From contig DPRS01000011.1 in the NCBI GenBank assembly GCA_003537575.1, positions 31,857 through 59,562 on the forward strand: DNA of 27,706 nt. Direction: 5' to 3'. Of the stretch, positions 17,283 to 24,743 are shown one piece after another. Position 1 is the first letter of the stretch, and each line of letters opens with the position of its first letter. A program made the position numbers and the translations under genes. The DNA comes from Oxalobacteraceae bacterium. GTDB taxonomy: Bacteria > Pseudomonadota > Gammaproteobacteria > Burkholderiales > Burkholderiaceae_D. The notes beneath the pieces are model-generated. The model ran no database searches, had not been told where the DNA came from, and worked only from the letters and a program-made list of their open reading frames with translations.

Positions 17283-17288
17283 AATATA
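17283..17288 (-). promoter_or_regulatory. Candidate -10 element of purT
   Basis: Read on the - strand, TATATT spans 17288 to 17283, 27 bases before the purT ATG. No good -35 is visible at normal distance, so the call is weak. Confidence 0.35.
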
Positions 17289-17416
17289 GGCAATGAAACA
17301 TTACCAAATCCGCGCCGGTTTGGACAGTTTCAGTCGCATAAATTTGCACCATTGGGGGGCATATGTCGACAGCATGCGACGACTGATGCGAAAGCATCCA
17401 CTTAATGTAACCATTA
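17289..17416. repeat. Cluster of four short inverted repeats upstream of purT
   Basis: The 483-base spacer between purT and the thioesterase gene holds no gene I can support in its first 380 bases. It does hold four dyads. GGCAATGAAACATTACC (17289-17305) has one mismatched pair. CAGTCGCAT (17331-17339) faces ATGCGACGACTG (17374-17385), which pairs with a three-base bulge. GATGC-GAAA-GCATC (17385-17398) has a GNRA-type loop. TAATG-TAAC-CATTA (17403-17416) resembles the first. They could be operator sites or parts of a folded purT leader. Confidence 0.5.
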
Positions 17417-17485
17417 GTCGTTTTGGGCGCGATGTTCTGAATCGATGCGGTGATTTCCCTGTGGTCGGCTGAGGAAACCTGTCAA

Positions 17486-17513
17486 CTGACGGATACGGCG
17501 ACCCGGTTACAAT
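17486..17513 (+). promoter_or_regulatory. Candidate sigma-70 promoter for the thioesterase-SDR-GNAT operon
   Basis: CTGACG (17486-17491) and TACAAT (17508-17513) are separated by 16 bases and point toward the thioesterase gene. A transcript from here would have a leader of more than 200 bases that includes the short frame starting at 17637. Confidence 0.4.
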
Positions 17514-17636
17514 CGGTTCAGCCCCCGTAGCCGCCGATGTCTGCAGCAAGGCTGGAAGAAATGCGGGACAATGTGCGCCCTGTGCGGTGCTTCGTGACTA
17601 GATGGCAGCGCTCTGGTGAACAGTACGGAAAGGTAA

Positions 17637-17681
17637 ATGCATGCAGCAAGCAAGAATCATGATGATGAGCGGCGCTCTTGA
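17637..17681 (+). CDS. Short upstream frame ended by an in-frame TGA (possible former thioesterase N-terminus)
   Basis: An ATG at 17637, preceded by GGAAAGG (17627-17633), opens a frame reading MHAASKNHDDERRS that stops at TGA 17679-17681. Beyond the TGA the same frame stays open through 12-bp repeats straight into the thioesterase. It may be a leader peptide or the detached original N-terminus. The evidence is the ribosome site and shared frame only. Confidence 0.35.
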   Translation: MHAASKNHDDERRS

Positions 17682-17687
17682 GAGAGA

Positions 17688-17747
17688 GCAACTAAGTACG
17701 CAACTAAGAATGCAACCAAGTCCGCAACGGAGACGGCAATGACGGCG
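17688..17747 (+). repeat. Five 12-bp degenerate tandem repeats running into the thioesterase start
   Basis: Units start at 17688, 17700, 17712, 17724 and 17736: GCAACTAAGTAC, GCAACTAAGAAT, GCAACCAAGTCC, GCAACGGAGACG and GCAATGACGGCG. The pattern decays after the last, with related GCAATGACGGTG at 17754. In the frame of the thioesterase the units encode Ala-Thr-Lys-X, so the array looks coding in origin even though no start codon now precedes it in frame after the TGA at 17679. Confidence 0.75.
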
Positions 17748-18206
17748 GAGGCCGCAATGACGGTGGTGACGGCGACGACAACGACAGCGCAGTCCTTTCC
17801 AGTGCCGATCCCGTTTCTTGATGATCTGGGCGTGGAGTTTCTCGGCATGGCCAATGGCGAAGCGCAACTGGCCCTGACCCTGGAACAGCGCCACATGAAT
17901 GGCTGGCACGTTGCGCATGGCGGCCTGACCATGACGCTGCTCGATGTGGCGATGGCGCTGGCGGGGCGTTCGCTGAACCCGGATATCCAGGCCAGCGTCA
18001 CGGTGGAGATGAAGACCAGCTTTCTGCAAGCCGCCGGCAAACCCGGCAGTCGCCTCGTCGCCAGAGGGAAGGCAGTGCATCGCTCCACCACCATGTGCTT
18101 TTGCGAAGGCGAAGTCTGGAACGGCGACAAGCTGGTGGCCAAAGCCATGGGCACCTTCAAGTTTCTGAAGCGCGCCGATGCCGCAAGAAAACTGAGCCGG
18201 GATTGA
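17739..18206 (+). CDS. PaaI-like hotdog-fold thioesterase
   Basis: Likely hydrolyses an acyl-CoA thioester; the substrate is unknown. The hotdog domain spans about residue 25 to 145 of the 155-residue frame. It includes the conserved HMNGWHVAHGGLTMTLLDVAM region, where the HGG segment and following acidic residue form the active site in the PaaI/YbgC-like families. The first 20 residues are an Ala/Thr-rich tail with no family counterpart. Two starts are possible: ATG 17739 with GGAGA (17729-17733), and ATG 17757 with a better GGAGG (17747-17751). The second would remove six residues. The SDR gene follows 13 bases after the stop, suggesting a common operon in lipid or xenobiotic metabolism, which is inference. 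Confidence 0.85.
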   Translation: MTAEAAMTVVTATTTTAQSFPVPIPFLDDLGVEFLGMANGEAQLALTLEQRHMNGWHVAHGGLTMTLLDVAMALAGRSLNPDIQASVTVEMKTSFLQAAGKPGSRLVARGKAVHRSTTMCFCEGEVWNGDKLVAKAMGTFKFLKRADAARKLSRD

Positions 18207-18219
18207 AAAGGATCGTGGC

Positions 18220-19131
18220 ATGAAACACTTCGCCGACAGGGTCGCCGTCATCACCGGGGCGGCAAGCGGCTTCGGTCGCGAATTCGCCCGCACTGGCGCG
18301 CAGCTTGGCATGAAACTGGTGTTGGCGGATGTCGACGCGCCTGCGCTGGCGTCGCTGCAGGCGGAGCTCGAAGCACGGGGCGTTGACGTGCTGGCGCTGG
18401 CCTGCGATGTGAGCCAGTCCGGCGATGTGCAGGCGCTGGCCGATGCGGCCATGGGCCGGCATGGCGCGGTGCACTTGTTGTTCAATAACGCCGGCGTCGG
18501 TTGCGGCGGACTGATCTGGGAGCACAGCGAGGCAGACTGGGAGTGGCTGCTCGGGGTGAACCTGTGGGGCGTGATCCATGGCGTGCGCATTTTCACGCCG
18601 CTGATGCTGGCCGGCGCCGCCGCCGACCCGAACTATGAAGGGCACATCGTGAATACCGCCTCGATTGCTGGTTTGCTGAATGCTTCGAACATGGGCGCCT
18701 ACAACGTCACCAAGCATGCCGTGGTGTCGCTGTCGGAAACCCTTTACCATGACTTGCGGCTGATCGACGCTGCGGTCGGCGCATCCGTGCTCTGTCCACA
18801 CTATGTCCCGACAGGGATCCACAAGTCGGAGCGCAACCGCCCCGACGACTTGCGCAACCGCGCCGACCCGACGGCAAGCCAGGTCGCCGCGCGCCTGCTG
18901 GCCGACAAGTCGGTTCGTTCCGGCAAGCTAACAGCGGCGCAAGTGTCGCAAGCGGCCTTCGATGCCGTGCGCGATGGCCGCTTCTACATCCATACACATC
19001 CGGAGATGCTCGATGCGGTGCAAGACCACATGAGCGATATCCTGCATCAGCACAATCCGCGCGACCCGCTTGCCGCGGAACCCCGGGCCATGGCATTGCT
19101 GCAGGCCCGTCTGAAGGCACGCAAGGCATGA
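18220..19131 (+). CDS. Short-chain dehydrogenase/reductase
   Basis: An NAD(P)-dependent oxidoreductase of the classical SDR fold; the substrate is not predictable. The 303-residue protein has the cofactor motif TGAASGFG at 12-19, NNAG at 89-92 and the catalytic set Ser148, Tyr161 and Lys165 (YNVTK). Asp38 at the end of the second strand (LVLADVD) suggests NAD as cofactor. About 50 residues beyond the usual 250 form a C-terminal extension with HTHPEMLDAV, a pattern I associate with SDRs acting on larger or lipid-like substrates, though this is weak. AAGGA at 18208-18212 lies seven bases before the ATG. The GNAT gene overlaps its stop by four bases. Confidence 0.92.
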   Translation: MKHFADRVAVITGAASGFGREFARTGAQLGMKLVLADVDAPALASLQAELEARGVDVLALACDVSQSGDVQALADAAMGRHGAVHLLFNNAGVGCGGLIWEHSEADWEWLLGVNLWGVIHGVRIFTPLMLAGAAADPNYEGHIVNTASIAGLLNASNMGAYNVTKHAVVSLSETLYHDLRLIDAAVGASVLCPHYVPTGIHKSERNRPDDLRNRADPTASQVAARLLADKSVRSGKLTAAQVSQAAFDAVRDGRFYIHTHPEMLDAVQDHMSDILHQHNPRDPLAAEPRAMALLQARLKARKA

Positions 19132-19604
19132 GCCAGGACAGGCGCATGGACATGAACATGGACGTGAAACAGCCGCGCATCGCCTGCCGCATCGAATTGG
19201 ACGACTGGGCTACGCTGCAAGCGCCGGCGCGCGACGTGCGCACCGAAGTTTTCCTCGTCGAGCAAAGGGTGCCGGTCGAGCTCGAATGGGATGAGATGGA
19301 TGCGGTGTCGCTGCATGCCGCCGCCTTCGATGCCGCCGGCCGGGCGCTGGCGACCGGGCGCCTGCTGCCGGATGGTCATATCGGCCGCATGGCGGTGCGA
19401 TGCGATGCCCGCGCGCAGGGCCTGGGAAGCGCGATCCTGACGGCGCTGATGCAGGCGGCAAAACAGCGCGGGCAGCGCGAAGTCATGCTCAATGCGCAAA
19501 TCCACGCGGAAGGGTTTTACACGCGCTTCGGTTTTGCGCGCGAAGGTGCGGAATTCGACGACGCCGGCATTCCGCATATATGCATGCGCTGCCGGCTCGC
19601 CTGA
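19128..19604 (+). CDS. GNAT family N-acetyltransferase
   Basis: Predicted to transfer an acetyl group from acetyl-CoA; the acceptor is unknown. The 158-residue protein has the acetyl-CoA loop RAQGLGSAIL from residue 95 (motif A), preceded by the beta strand GRMAVRCDA. The later NAQIHAEGFYTRFGFAREG is the family's motif B region. The layout resembles the ElaA/YjcF subgroup. The ATG at 19128 overlaps the SDR stop (ATGA). Further in-frame ATG codons at 19146, 19152 and 19158 make the exact start uncertain. It is the last gene of the operon; the NRDE gene converges from the other strand 32 bases away. Confidence 0.88.
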   Translation: MSQDRRMDMNMDVKQPRIACRIELDDWATLQAPARDVRTEVFLVEQRVPVELEWDEMDAVSLHAAAFDAAGRALATGRLLPDGHIGRMAVRCDARAQGLGSAILTALMQAAKQRGQREVMLNAQIHAEGFYTRFGFAREGAEFDDAGIPHICMRCRLA

Positions 19605-19636
19605 GCCAGCACCGCATCCATCGGCCCGGGAAAAAC

Positions 19637-20362
19637 TTACTTCAGCATGCGCTCGCAGAGCAACGGTTCGTCATTGGCGGCCAGCTTGACTACGGTCGAG
19701 GCGCGCGTGCCGTAATTGTCGGATTCGATGTAGACCGCCGACAGCATTCTCTCAAGCTCAAGGCTGACGCCGGTCTGCGGCAGGCGGCAGTCCGACGCTG
19801 TCGTGGTGTCGGTCAGCATTTCGAAAAAGGCGTCCTCCGGCGCGGCCTGGCACAGGAGGCTGGCGAATTGCGCCTTGGTGCGCACTACCTTGGGCCAGCA
19901 GCAATCCAGCCCGGCGTTTGACAGCCCGTACACGCCGGCGGCGAGCGGCTTCCCGTTGCGCTCGTCATCTTCGGCGCGGTTGGAATACCAGATCAGCTGC
20001 TCGCGATCGCCCACCAGCAGGTTGAAGCCATTGAAACGCGCGGCGTCGGGCGCGATCCGCGCGACATACTGCGCCGGCGTGAAGTCGCCGGTCAGGTAAT
20101 CGGCCACCAGGCCTCCGCGCGTGGGCGCATCGGCGCGCATCTCGGACGGCGCGCGCACGTTGGTAAGGGCGGCAAAGCGGCCGTCGCGGGTAACGCCGAT
20201 CCAGGTGCCGCCGCCCTTGAGGTCGCGTCCGGCATAGACGTGAGGGTAGTCCTGCCACCAGTCGGCCGGGGTGGCGGGACGGTCATAGAATTCGTCGCGA
20301 TTGCCGGCCGCGATCAGCGGCGTGCCGGGGATGACTTGCCAGGCGAATACGATCAAGCACAT
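19637..20362 (-). CDS. NRDE family protein (TANGO2 homologue)
   Basis: A cytoplasmic protein of the NRDE family, whose eukaryotic member TANGO2 is linked to heme and lipid handling; the bacterial role is unsettled. The 241-residue length is typical. The family name motif is visible as AAGNRDEFYDRP at about 18-29. Other hallmarks are the N-terminal MCLIVFAW with Cys2, GGGTWIGVT and FAALTNVR. The start at 20362 overlaps the end of the upstream DUF4936-like gene by ten bases, so the pair is coupled. No signal peptide is present. Confidence 0.92.
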   Translation of the reverse strand: MCLIVFAWQVIPGTPLIAAGNRDEFYDRPATPADWWQDYPHVYAGRDLKGGGTWIGVTRDGRFAALTNVRAPSEMRADAPTRGGLVADYLTGDFTPAQYVARIAPDAARFNGFNLLVGDREQLIWYSNRAEDDERNGKPLAAGVYGLSNAGLDCCWPKVVRTKAQFASLLCQAAPEDAFFEMLTDTTTASDCRLPQTGVSLELERMLSAVYIESDNYGTRASTVVKLAANDEPLLCERMLK

Positions 20363-20640
20363 GTGGTGATATCCAAAAAATATTCCGTGTGGCGCTCGCC
20401 ATCGATCAGCGATGCCAGCCCTGACTGCGTTACCGCTTGCGACAGTATCACATCAAAGTCGTCGGGAATGTTGAGGTAGGTTTCCATCCAGGTGTGCCGC
20501 CCGTCTTTGGGTTCCGGGCGGCGCTTGAGCGAGGCAGCTACGCCGCAGCGCCGCATCAGCGCTGCCTGCATGGCCGTCACGCGTTCGTGCACGGCTTGCG
20601 CGCATGCGCAACCGGCGCGGTAGTAAACGTACAAATCCAT
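20353..20640 (-). CDS. DUF4936-like small protein
   Basis: A 95-residue protein beginning MDLYVYYRAG and containing a PKDGRHTWMETYLNI segment. I recognise this as the DUF4936 pattern found next to ygfZ in Burkholderiales; its function is unknown. The N-terminal strand and Cys11/Cys13 (GCACAQAV) resemble a ferredoxin-like fold, which is inference. A longer frame reading through from 21492 exists but is out of frame with ygfZ and shows no similarity, so the ATG at 20640 is used. It lies 65 bases after the ygfZ stop and overlaps the NRDE gene. Confidence 0.75.
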   Translation of the reverse strand: MDLYVYYRAGCACAQAVHERVTAMQAALMRRCGVAASLKRRPEPKDGRHTWMETYLNIPDDFDVILSQAVTQSGLASLIDGERHTEYFLDITTCA

Positions 20641-20705
20641 GCGGCGTCCGGCAACGGCCGATGCGGCGGAATGCGCGGCGGATTCAGGATGCATCCGGCA
20701 GCGCC

Positions 20706-21773
20706 TTAGCCTTGCGGCAGTGCATAAGGCAGCGCTTGCAGGCGCAGCGCAGGGCCAGTGGCCGAGCCCAGGCTGATGGGGCCGTCTTCCAGCGCGGCGG
20801 TCTTCAGTTCGACCAGCAGCGCATAGGATGCCGGCGAATTTTTCTCGGCATTGACCACCATGCCGCAGGGCTGCTCCGGATCGGCGGCGGAAAACACTTC
20901 CATGCCGGCTTCGGCGGTTACGCCTGCCGCATCCGCATCGAGCGCAAGCAACGCCATGCGGCGCTTCATTTTGCCCAGGTACTGGCTGCGCGCGACGATT
21001 TCCTGCCCGGGGTAGCATCCCTTCTTGAAATTCACGCCGCCGATCACTTCGAAATTGACCATCTGCGGCACGAAGCTTTCCTGGGTGGCGGCGACAATCT
21101 GCGGCACGCCGGCGAGGATGTTTGCCAGGCGCCATAGCGCCGCACCGGCCGGGCGCAGCGCCTGCGCCAGTTGCGGCCAGACTTGCTGCGCCTGTTCGGG
21201 CGCGGCGATCCATTGATAGCGCGGCGCGCCGAAAGCGTCGGCGACACGGATCAGGGTGCCGGCGTCGCCATCGATCTTCGCGTACGGGGCAGAGGGCAGT
21301 TCGGCGAACCAGGGCGACAGCGCGGCGCCGGCCTTGGCGCCGCCGAGGCCGAGCACGACCAGCTCGTCCGAGACGTCGGCGGCCTTGACCTTGGCGCGCA
21401 GGATGAACATCTGCAGGCGTTTCTGCACCGCCGGCTGGATCGCCCGCGGCAATTGCAGCATCACGGCTTCGCCGGCCGATGGCGAACGCCACGCCAGCAT
21501 GCTGGCCAGCATGCGCCCCTTGGGCGAGCAGTAGGCCGCCAGCCGGGCTTCCTTCTGACCAAGATGTTCGATATCGTTGGTCAGCTGATTGTGCAGGAAA
21601 TGCGCCGCTTCCTCGCCGGCAAAAGCCATCAGGCCGAGATCGGTGAGCGGAGCAACGAAGCCTTCGGCGACCGCTTCCGGCCAGACGGCGGGTTCGGGGG
21701 CAATGGCGTCAAAATTACCGGCTTCCGCAATGCGAAAACCTTGCTCTGTCAGAAATTGCTGCCAAGGATGCAT
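20706..21773 (-). CDS. ygfZ: Folate-binding protein YgfZ, iron-sulfur cluster protein maturation
   Basis: A tetrahydrofolate-binding protein of the GcvT-like family that supports assembly or repair of certain iron-sulfur enzymes. With the ATG at 21773 it has 355 residues. The diagnostic motif KKGCYPGQEIVAR contains the conserved Cys253. LTDLGLMAFAGEEAAHFLHNQLTND is the N-terminal family segment (residues about 43-66). AGGA lies about six bases before the start. The frame continues upstream to 22247, but that part would overlap the divergent mltG gene and has no similarity. It heads a - strand unit with the DUF4936-like and NRDE genes and is divergent from mltG. Confidence 0.95.
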   Translation of the reverse strand: MHPWQQFLTEQGFRIAEAGNFDAIAPEPAVWPEAVAEGFVAPLTDLGLMAFAGEEAAHFLHNQLTNDIEHLGQKEARLAAYCSPKGRMLASMLAWRSPSAGEAVMLQLPRAIQPAVQKRLQMFILRAKVKAADVSDELVVLGLGGAKAGAALSPWFAELPSAPYAKIDGDAGTLIRVADAFGAPRYQWIAAPEQAQQVWPQLAQALRPAGAALWRLANILAGVPQIVAATQESFVPQMVNFEVIGGVNFKKGCYPGQEIVARSQYLGKMKRRMALLALDADAAGVTAEAGMEVFSAADPEQPCGMVVNAEKNSPASYALLVELKTAALEDGPISLGSATGPALRLQALPYALPQG

Positions 21774-21968
21774 GGGTGTCCTGAACTTGTCTGAAAAATT
21801 TCGTAACTGCACTTCGCTTGCATGCGTGCCAATACGATTATCATTAAGGCCTTTTTCGCAGCGATTAGCGATAATGCTGAAAGGGCTGCGGTTAATTATA
21901 GATGCGTAGCAGAATTTTCGTTGGAGACGCCAAAACGGCGCGCAGAATGCAAGAAAGAAGGGGTACCA

Positions 21969-22985
21969 GTGACACGCAAGAAGCAGCGAAAAGGCACAAG
22001 TTTTTTCAATAAACTGGTTTTGTTCGGGGTCGTACTGGCTTTGCTGGCTGGCGCAGGTGTCGCCTGGTGGGCGAACACGCCTATCTTGACTGCTGGTCAG
22101 CCGGCGCGCGCATTTGCCGTCGCACCCGGCAGCGGGGTCAACAGCGCCGCCGGTCAGATCGCCGATGCCGACATACCGGTCAATACGACTTTGTTCATTG
22201 TGCTTGCGCGTCTTTCGGGCAAGGGTGGCAAACTCAAGGCCGGCCATTACGAGGTCAAGGTCGGCGCCACACCGCTCACGCTACTCGATCAGATGGTTCG
22301 CGGCGAATTCGCCCAGGAAACACTGGTCATCATCGAGGGCTGGACTTTCCGGCAAATGCGCCAGGCGATCGCCAGCCATCCGGCCCTCAAGCACGATACG
22401 GCGGCCTGGAGCGAGCAGGAATTGCTGGCCAAGGTCGCGCCGGGCTACAAATATGCGGAAGGGCTGTTTTTCCCTGATACTTACCGGTTTGCCAAGGGCG
22501 CCAGCGAATTGCAGGTTTACCGCCAGGCGCACGCCCAGCTCCTGAAGCAACTGAATAAGGCCTGGGCCGCACGTGCCCCTTCGCTGCCCTACAAGTCGCC
22601 GTATGAAGCCTTGATCATGGCATCCATCGTCGAAAAGGAAACCGGCACGGAAGACGATCGCGGCCTGGTCGCCGCGGTATTCGTCAACCGCCTCAAGCGC
22701 GGCATGCTGCTGCAGACCGACCCTACCGTCATTTACGGCATGGGTGAAAAATTCGATGGCAATATCCGCAAGCGCGATCTGAGCGCGGACACGCCTTACA
22801 ATACCTATGTGCATGCCGGCCTGCCGCCGACGCCGATTGCCTTGCCGGGTGCGGCAGCGCTGGCGGCGGCCTTGAAACCCGCCAGTACGGATGCGCTGTA
22901 CTTCGTCTCGCGCGGCGATGGCAGCAGTCACTTTTCCAGCAACCTTGACGACCATAACCGGGCCGTCAGGAAGTATCAGCGATGA
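21969..22985 (+). CDS. mltG: Endolytic murein transglycosylase
   Basis: An inner-membrane lytic transglycosylase that cuts nascent glycan strands and sets their length. A GTG at 21969 with AAGGGG (21958-21963) five bases upstream gives 338 residues, close to E. coli MltG (340). An open frame from 21822 would add 49 residues before the membrane anchor and is rejected. The single transmembrane helix lies at about 12-36. The YceG domain contains LFFPDTYRF, the catalytic Glu222 in ASIVEKETG, LQTDPTVIYG and the YNTYVHAGLPPTPIALPG segment. The tmk start overlaps its stop, as in the mltG-tmk-holB order of many gammaproteobacteria. Confidence 0.95.
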   Translation: MTRKKQRKGTSFFNKLVLFGVVLALLAGAGVAWWANTPILTAGQPARAFAVAPGSGVNSAAGQIADADIPVNTTLFIVLARLSGKGGKLKAGHYEVKVGATPLTLLDQMVRGEFAQETLVIIEGWTFRQMRQAIASHPALKHDTAAWSEQELLAKVAPGYKYAEGLFFPDTYRFAKGASELQVYRQAHAQLLKQLNKAWAARAPSLPYKSPYEALIMASIVEKETGTEDDRGLVAAVFVNRLKRGMLLQTDPTVIYGMGEKFDGNIRKRDLSADTPYNTYVHAGLPPTPIALPGAAALAAALKPASTDALYFVSRGDGSSHFSSNLDDHNRAVRKYQR

Positions 22986-23608
22986 CGGAAGCAAGCAGAA
23001 TGAACAGAGGCAAATTCATCACCTTCGAAGGCATCGACGGCGCCGGCAAATCGACTCACATCGCCTTCGTCGCCGAATGCCTGCGCGCGCGTGACATCGA
23101 TGTGGTGGTCACGCGCGAACCGGGCGGTACGTCGCTCGGCGAAAAGCTGCGCGAAATCCTGCTGCACGAGCGCATGCATCTCGAAACCGAGGCGCTGCTG
23201 ATGTTCGCCGCGCGGCGTGAGCACATCGCCCAGGTGATAGAACCGGCCCTGACTCAAGGGCAATGGGTGATTTCCGACCGCTTTACCGACGCCTCCTTCG
23301 CCTATCAGGGCGGCGGACGCAAGTTGCCCATGGAAAAGCTAGGCGTACTGGAGCACTGGGTGCATCCGCATCTCCAGCCCGACCTGACGCTGCTGTTCGA
23401 CGTGCCGCTGGAAGTGGCGCGCGCGCGCCTGGATGCTGCCCGTGAACCGGACAAGTTCGAAAAGGAAAAAGCGGATTTTTTTGCGGCTACCCGTGCGGCC
23501 TACCTGGAAAGAGCGCGGCAATTCCCGCAACGCTTTCGCGTCATCGACTCTACCCAAAGCATCGAGGCAATTCAGAAAGAACTTAAAGAGTTGCTTTTAA
23601 CTATATGA
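22982..23608 (+). CDS. tmk: Thymidylate kinase
   Basis: Phosphorylates dTMP to dTDP. The P-loop is GIDGAGKST near the N-terminus, DRFTDASFAYQGGGR is the substrate-binding DRY-like motif, and the REPGGT segment binds the base and phosphate. Two starts are possible: ATG 22982 overlapping the mltG stop (ATGA), with AGGAAG eight bases upstream (208 residues), and ATG 23000 with GGAAG eight bases upstream (202 residues). The shorter form aligns better with known N-termini. The stop codon lies in the left arm of an AT-rich palindrome that fills the gap to holB. Confidence 0.96.
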   Translation: MTEASRMNRGKFITFEGIDGAGKSTHIAFVAECLRARDIDVVVTREPGGTSLGEKLREILLHERMHLETEALLMFAARREHIAQVIEPALTQGQWVISDRFTDASFAYQGGGRKLPMEKLGVLEHWVHPHLQPDLTLLFDVPLEVARARLDAAREPDKFEKEKADFFAATRAAYLERARQFPQRFRVIDSTQSIEAIQKELKELLLTI

Positions 23609-23643
23609 ACTTAAAAGATATTTTGGATATCTCATATGTTCAT
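23605..23643. repeat. AT-rich imperfect palindrome between tmk and holB
   Basis: ATGAAC (23605-23610) pairs with GTTCAT (23638-23643), and inside it AGATAT (23616-23621) pairs with ATATCT (23627-23632) around a five-base TTTGG loop. Two extra pairs lie between the arms. The surrounding 90 bases (23601-23690) have 22 G or C by my count, in a region otherwise near 60 percent. It covers the tmk stop codon. It might be a terminator-like hairpin, a protein site, or a promoter region for holB. Confidence 0.65.
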
Positions 23644-23681
23644 GTGGCTTCTTCGATTGTTATATAAGTATTTGAATATTA

Positions 23682-24722
23682 ATGAGTATTGACATATTCC
23701 CCTGGCAGGAGTCAGCCTGGCTGCAATTGCAGCAACTACGCGCGCGCTTGCCGCATGCGATCCTCTTCCATGGCCCTGCCGGCATCGGCAAGACTGGCTT
23801 CGCCGAGCGTTTCGCCCAGTCGCTGCTGTGCGAAACACCGGACGCATCGGGCCATGCCTGCGGTCGCTGCGCATCCTGCGGCTGGTTTGCCCAGTACGGC
23901 CATCCTGACTACCGCCGGGTGCGCCCGGAAGCCCTGGATGAAGCGGAAGGCGCCGCCGGCGAAGGCGAGGAAGAGGAAGGCGAAGGCAAAAAGGGCAGCA
24001 AATCGGCCAGGGCGCCGTCAAAGGAAATCCGCATCGACCAGATCCGCGCGCTGGCCGACTTCATGAATGTGTCGACCCACCGCCAGGGCAAGCGCGTGGT
24101 CTTGCTCTACCCGGCGGAAGCCTTGAACAGCGCCTCCGCGAATGCCTTGCTGAAAACGCTGGAAGAGCCGCCGCCGGACACGGTGTTTTTGCTCATTTCG
24201 AACAGTCTGGATCGCCTGCTGCCGACCATCCTGTCGCGTTGCCGCAAGTTCGCCATGGCCTTGCCGCCGTTCGAGCAGGCCCTGGCCTGGCTCAAGGCGC
24301 AAGGCATCAATGATGCCGACGGCTGGCTGGCCGAGCAGGGCGGGGCGCCGCTGGCGGCGCTGGAAATGGCGCAATCCGGCAGCCGCGAAACCATGGAGGA
24401 ATTCCTGCATCATCTGACCAGGCCGGGTGTCGAAGGCGCCTTGAAAACCGCTGAAAAACTGCAGAAAACGGCACCGGCGCAACAGGTCGAATGGCTGCAG
24501 CGCTGGCTTTACGATCTATTTTCTGTCAAGCTTTCGGGAAAAATCCGGTATTATCCGCGCTATCGGAAGGAGCTTGTCGCCTTGAGCGGCCAAGTGGAAG
24601 TTGCGGCATTGCTGCACGCCCTGAAAGGGATCGTCGAGCGGCGCGCCGTGGCCGAGCATCCCCTGTCGCCCAAGCTCTTCATTGAAGACATGCTGCTGGA
24701 TTACGCAAAACTGTATCCCTAA
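23682..24722 (+). CDS. holB: DNA polymerase III delta-prime subunit
   Basis: Part of the clamp-loader complex that places the beta clamp on DNA. The 346-residue protein has a canonical Walker A loop GPAGIGKT (31-38), a four-cysteine zinc module at Cys50, Cys60, Cys63 and Cys66 and the clamp-loader SRC motif in ILSRCRKF. A stretch at about 82-113 is acidic then basic (Glu/Gly-rich followed by Lys/Ser) and looks like a disordered insert compared with E. coli delta-prime. No Shine-Dalgarno sequence precedes the ATG at 23682; the leader is AT-rich instead. It lies in the mltG-tmk-holB-pilZ-tatD order known from Pseudomonas. Confidence 0.94.
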   Translation: MSIDIFPWQESAWLQLQQLRARLPHAILFHGPAGIGKTGFAERFAQSLLCETPDASGHACGRCASCGWFAQYGHPDYRRVRPEALDEAEGAAGEGEEEEGEGKKGSKSARAPSKEIRIDQIRALADFMNVSTHRQGKRVVLLYPAEALNSASANALLKTLEEPPPDTVFLLISNSLDRLLPTILSRCRKFAMALPPFEQALAWLKAQGINDADGWLAEQGGAPLAALEMAQSGSRETMEEFLHHLTRPGVEGALKTAEKLQKTAPAQQVEWLQRWLYDLFSVKLSGKIRYYPRYRKELVALSGQVEVAALLHALKGIVERRAVAEHPLSPKLFIEDMLLDYAKLYP

Positions 24723-24743
24723 TTAAACAAGAAAAGGATCACC

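Noticed and set aside
17301..17549. 82-codon - strand frame in the purT upstream spacer
   Set aside because: No ribosome site, no similarity, Ser/Arg/Pro-rich; it fits random open sequence better than a gene.
20353..21492. 379-codon - strand frame covering the DUF4936-like gene and most of ygfZ
   Set aside because: Only its last 95 codons resemble a protein; the upstream part is an out-of-frame reading of ygfZ.
21831..21846. Fur-box-like ACGATTATCATTAAGG upstream of mltG
   Set aside because: Only about half of the consensus palindrome is present, and neither ygfZ nor mltG is a typical Fur target.
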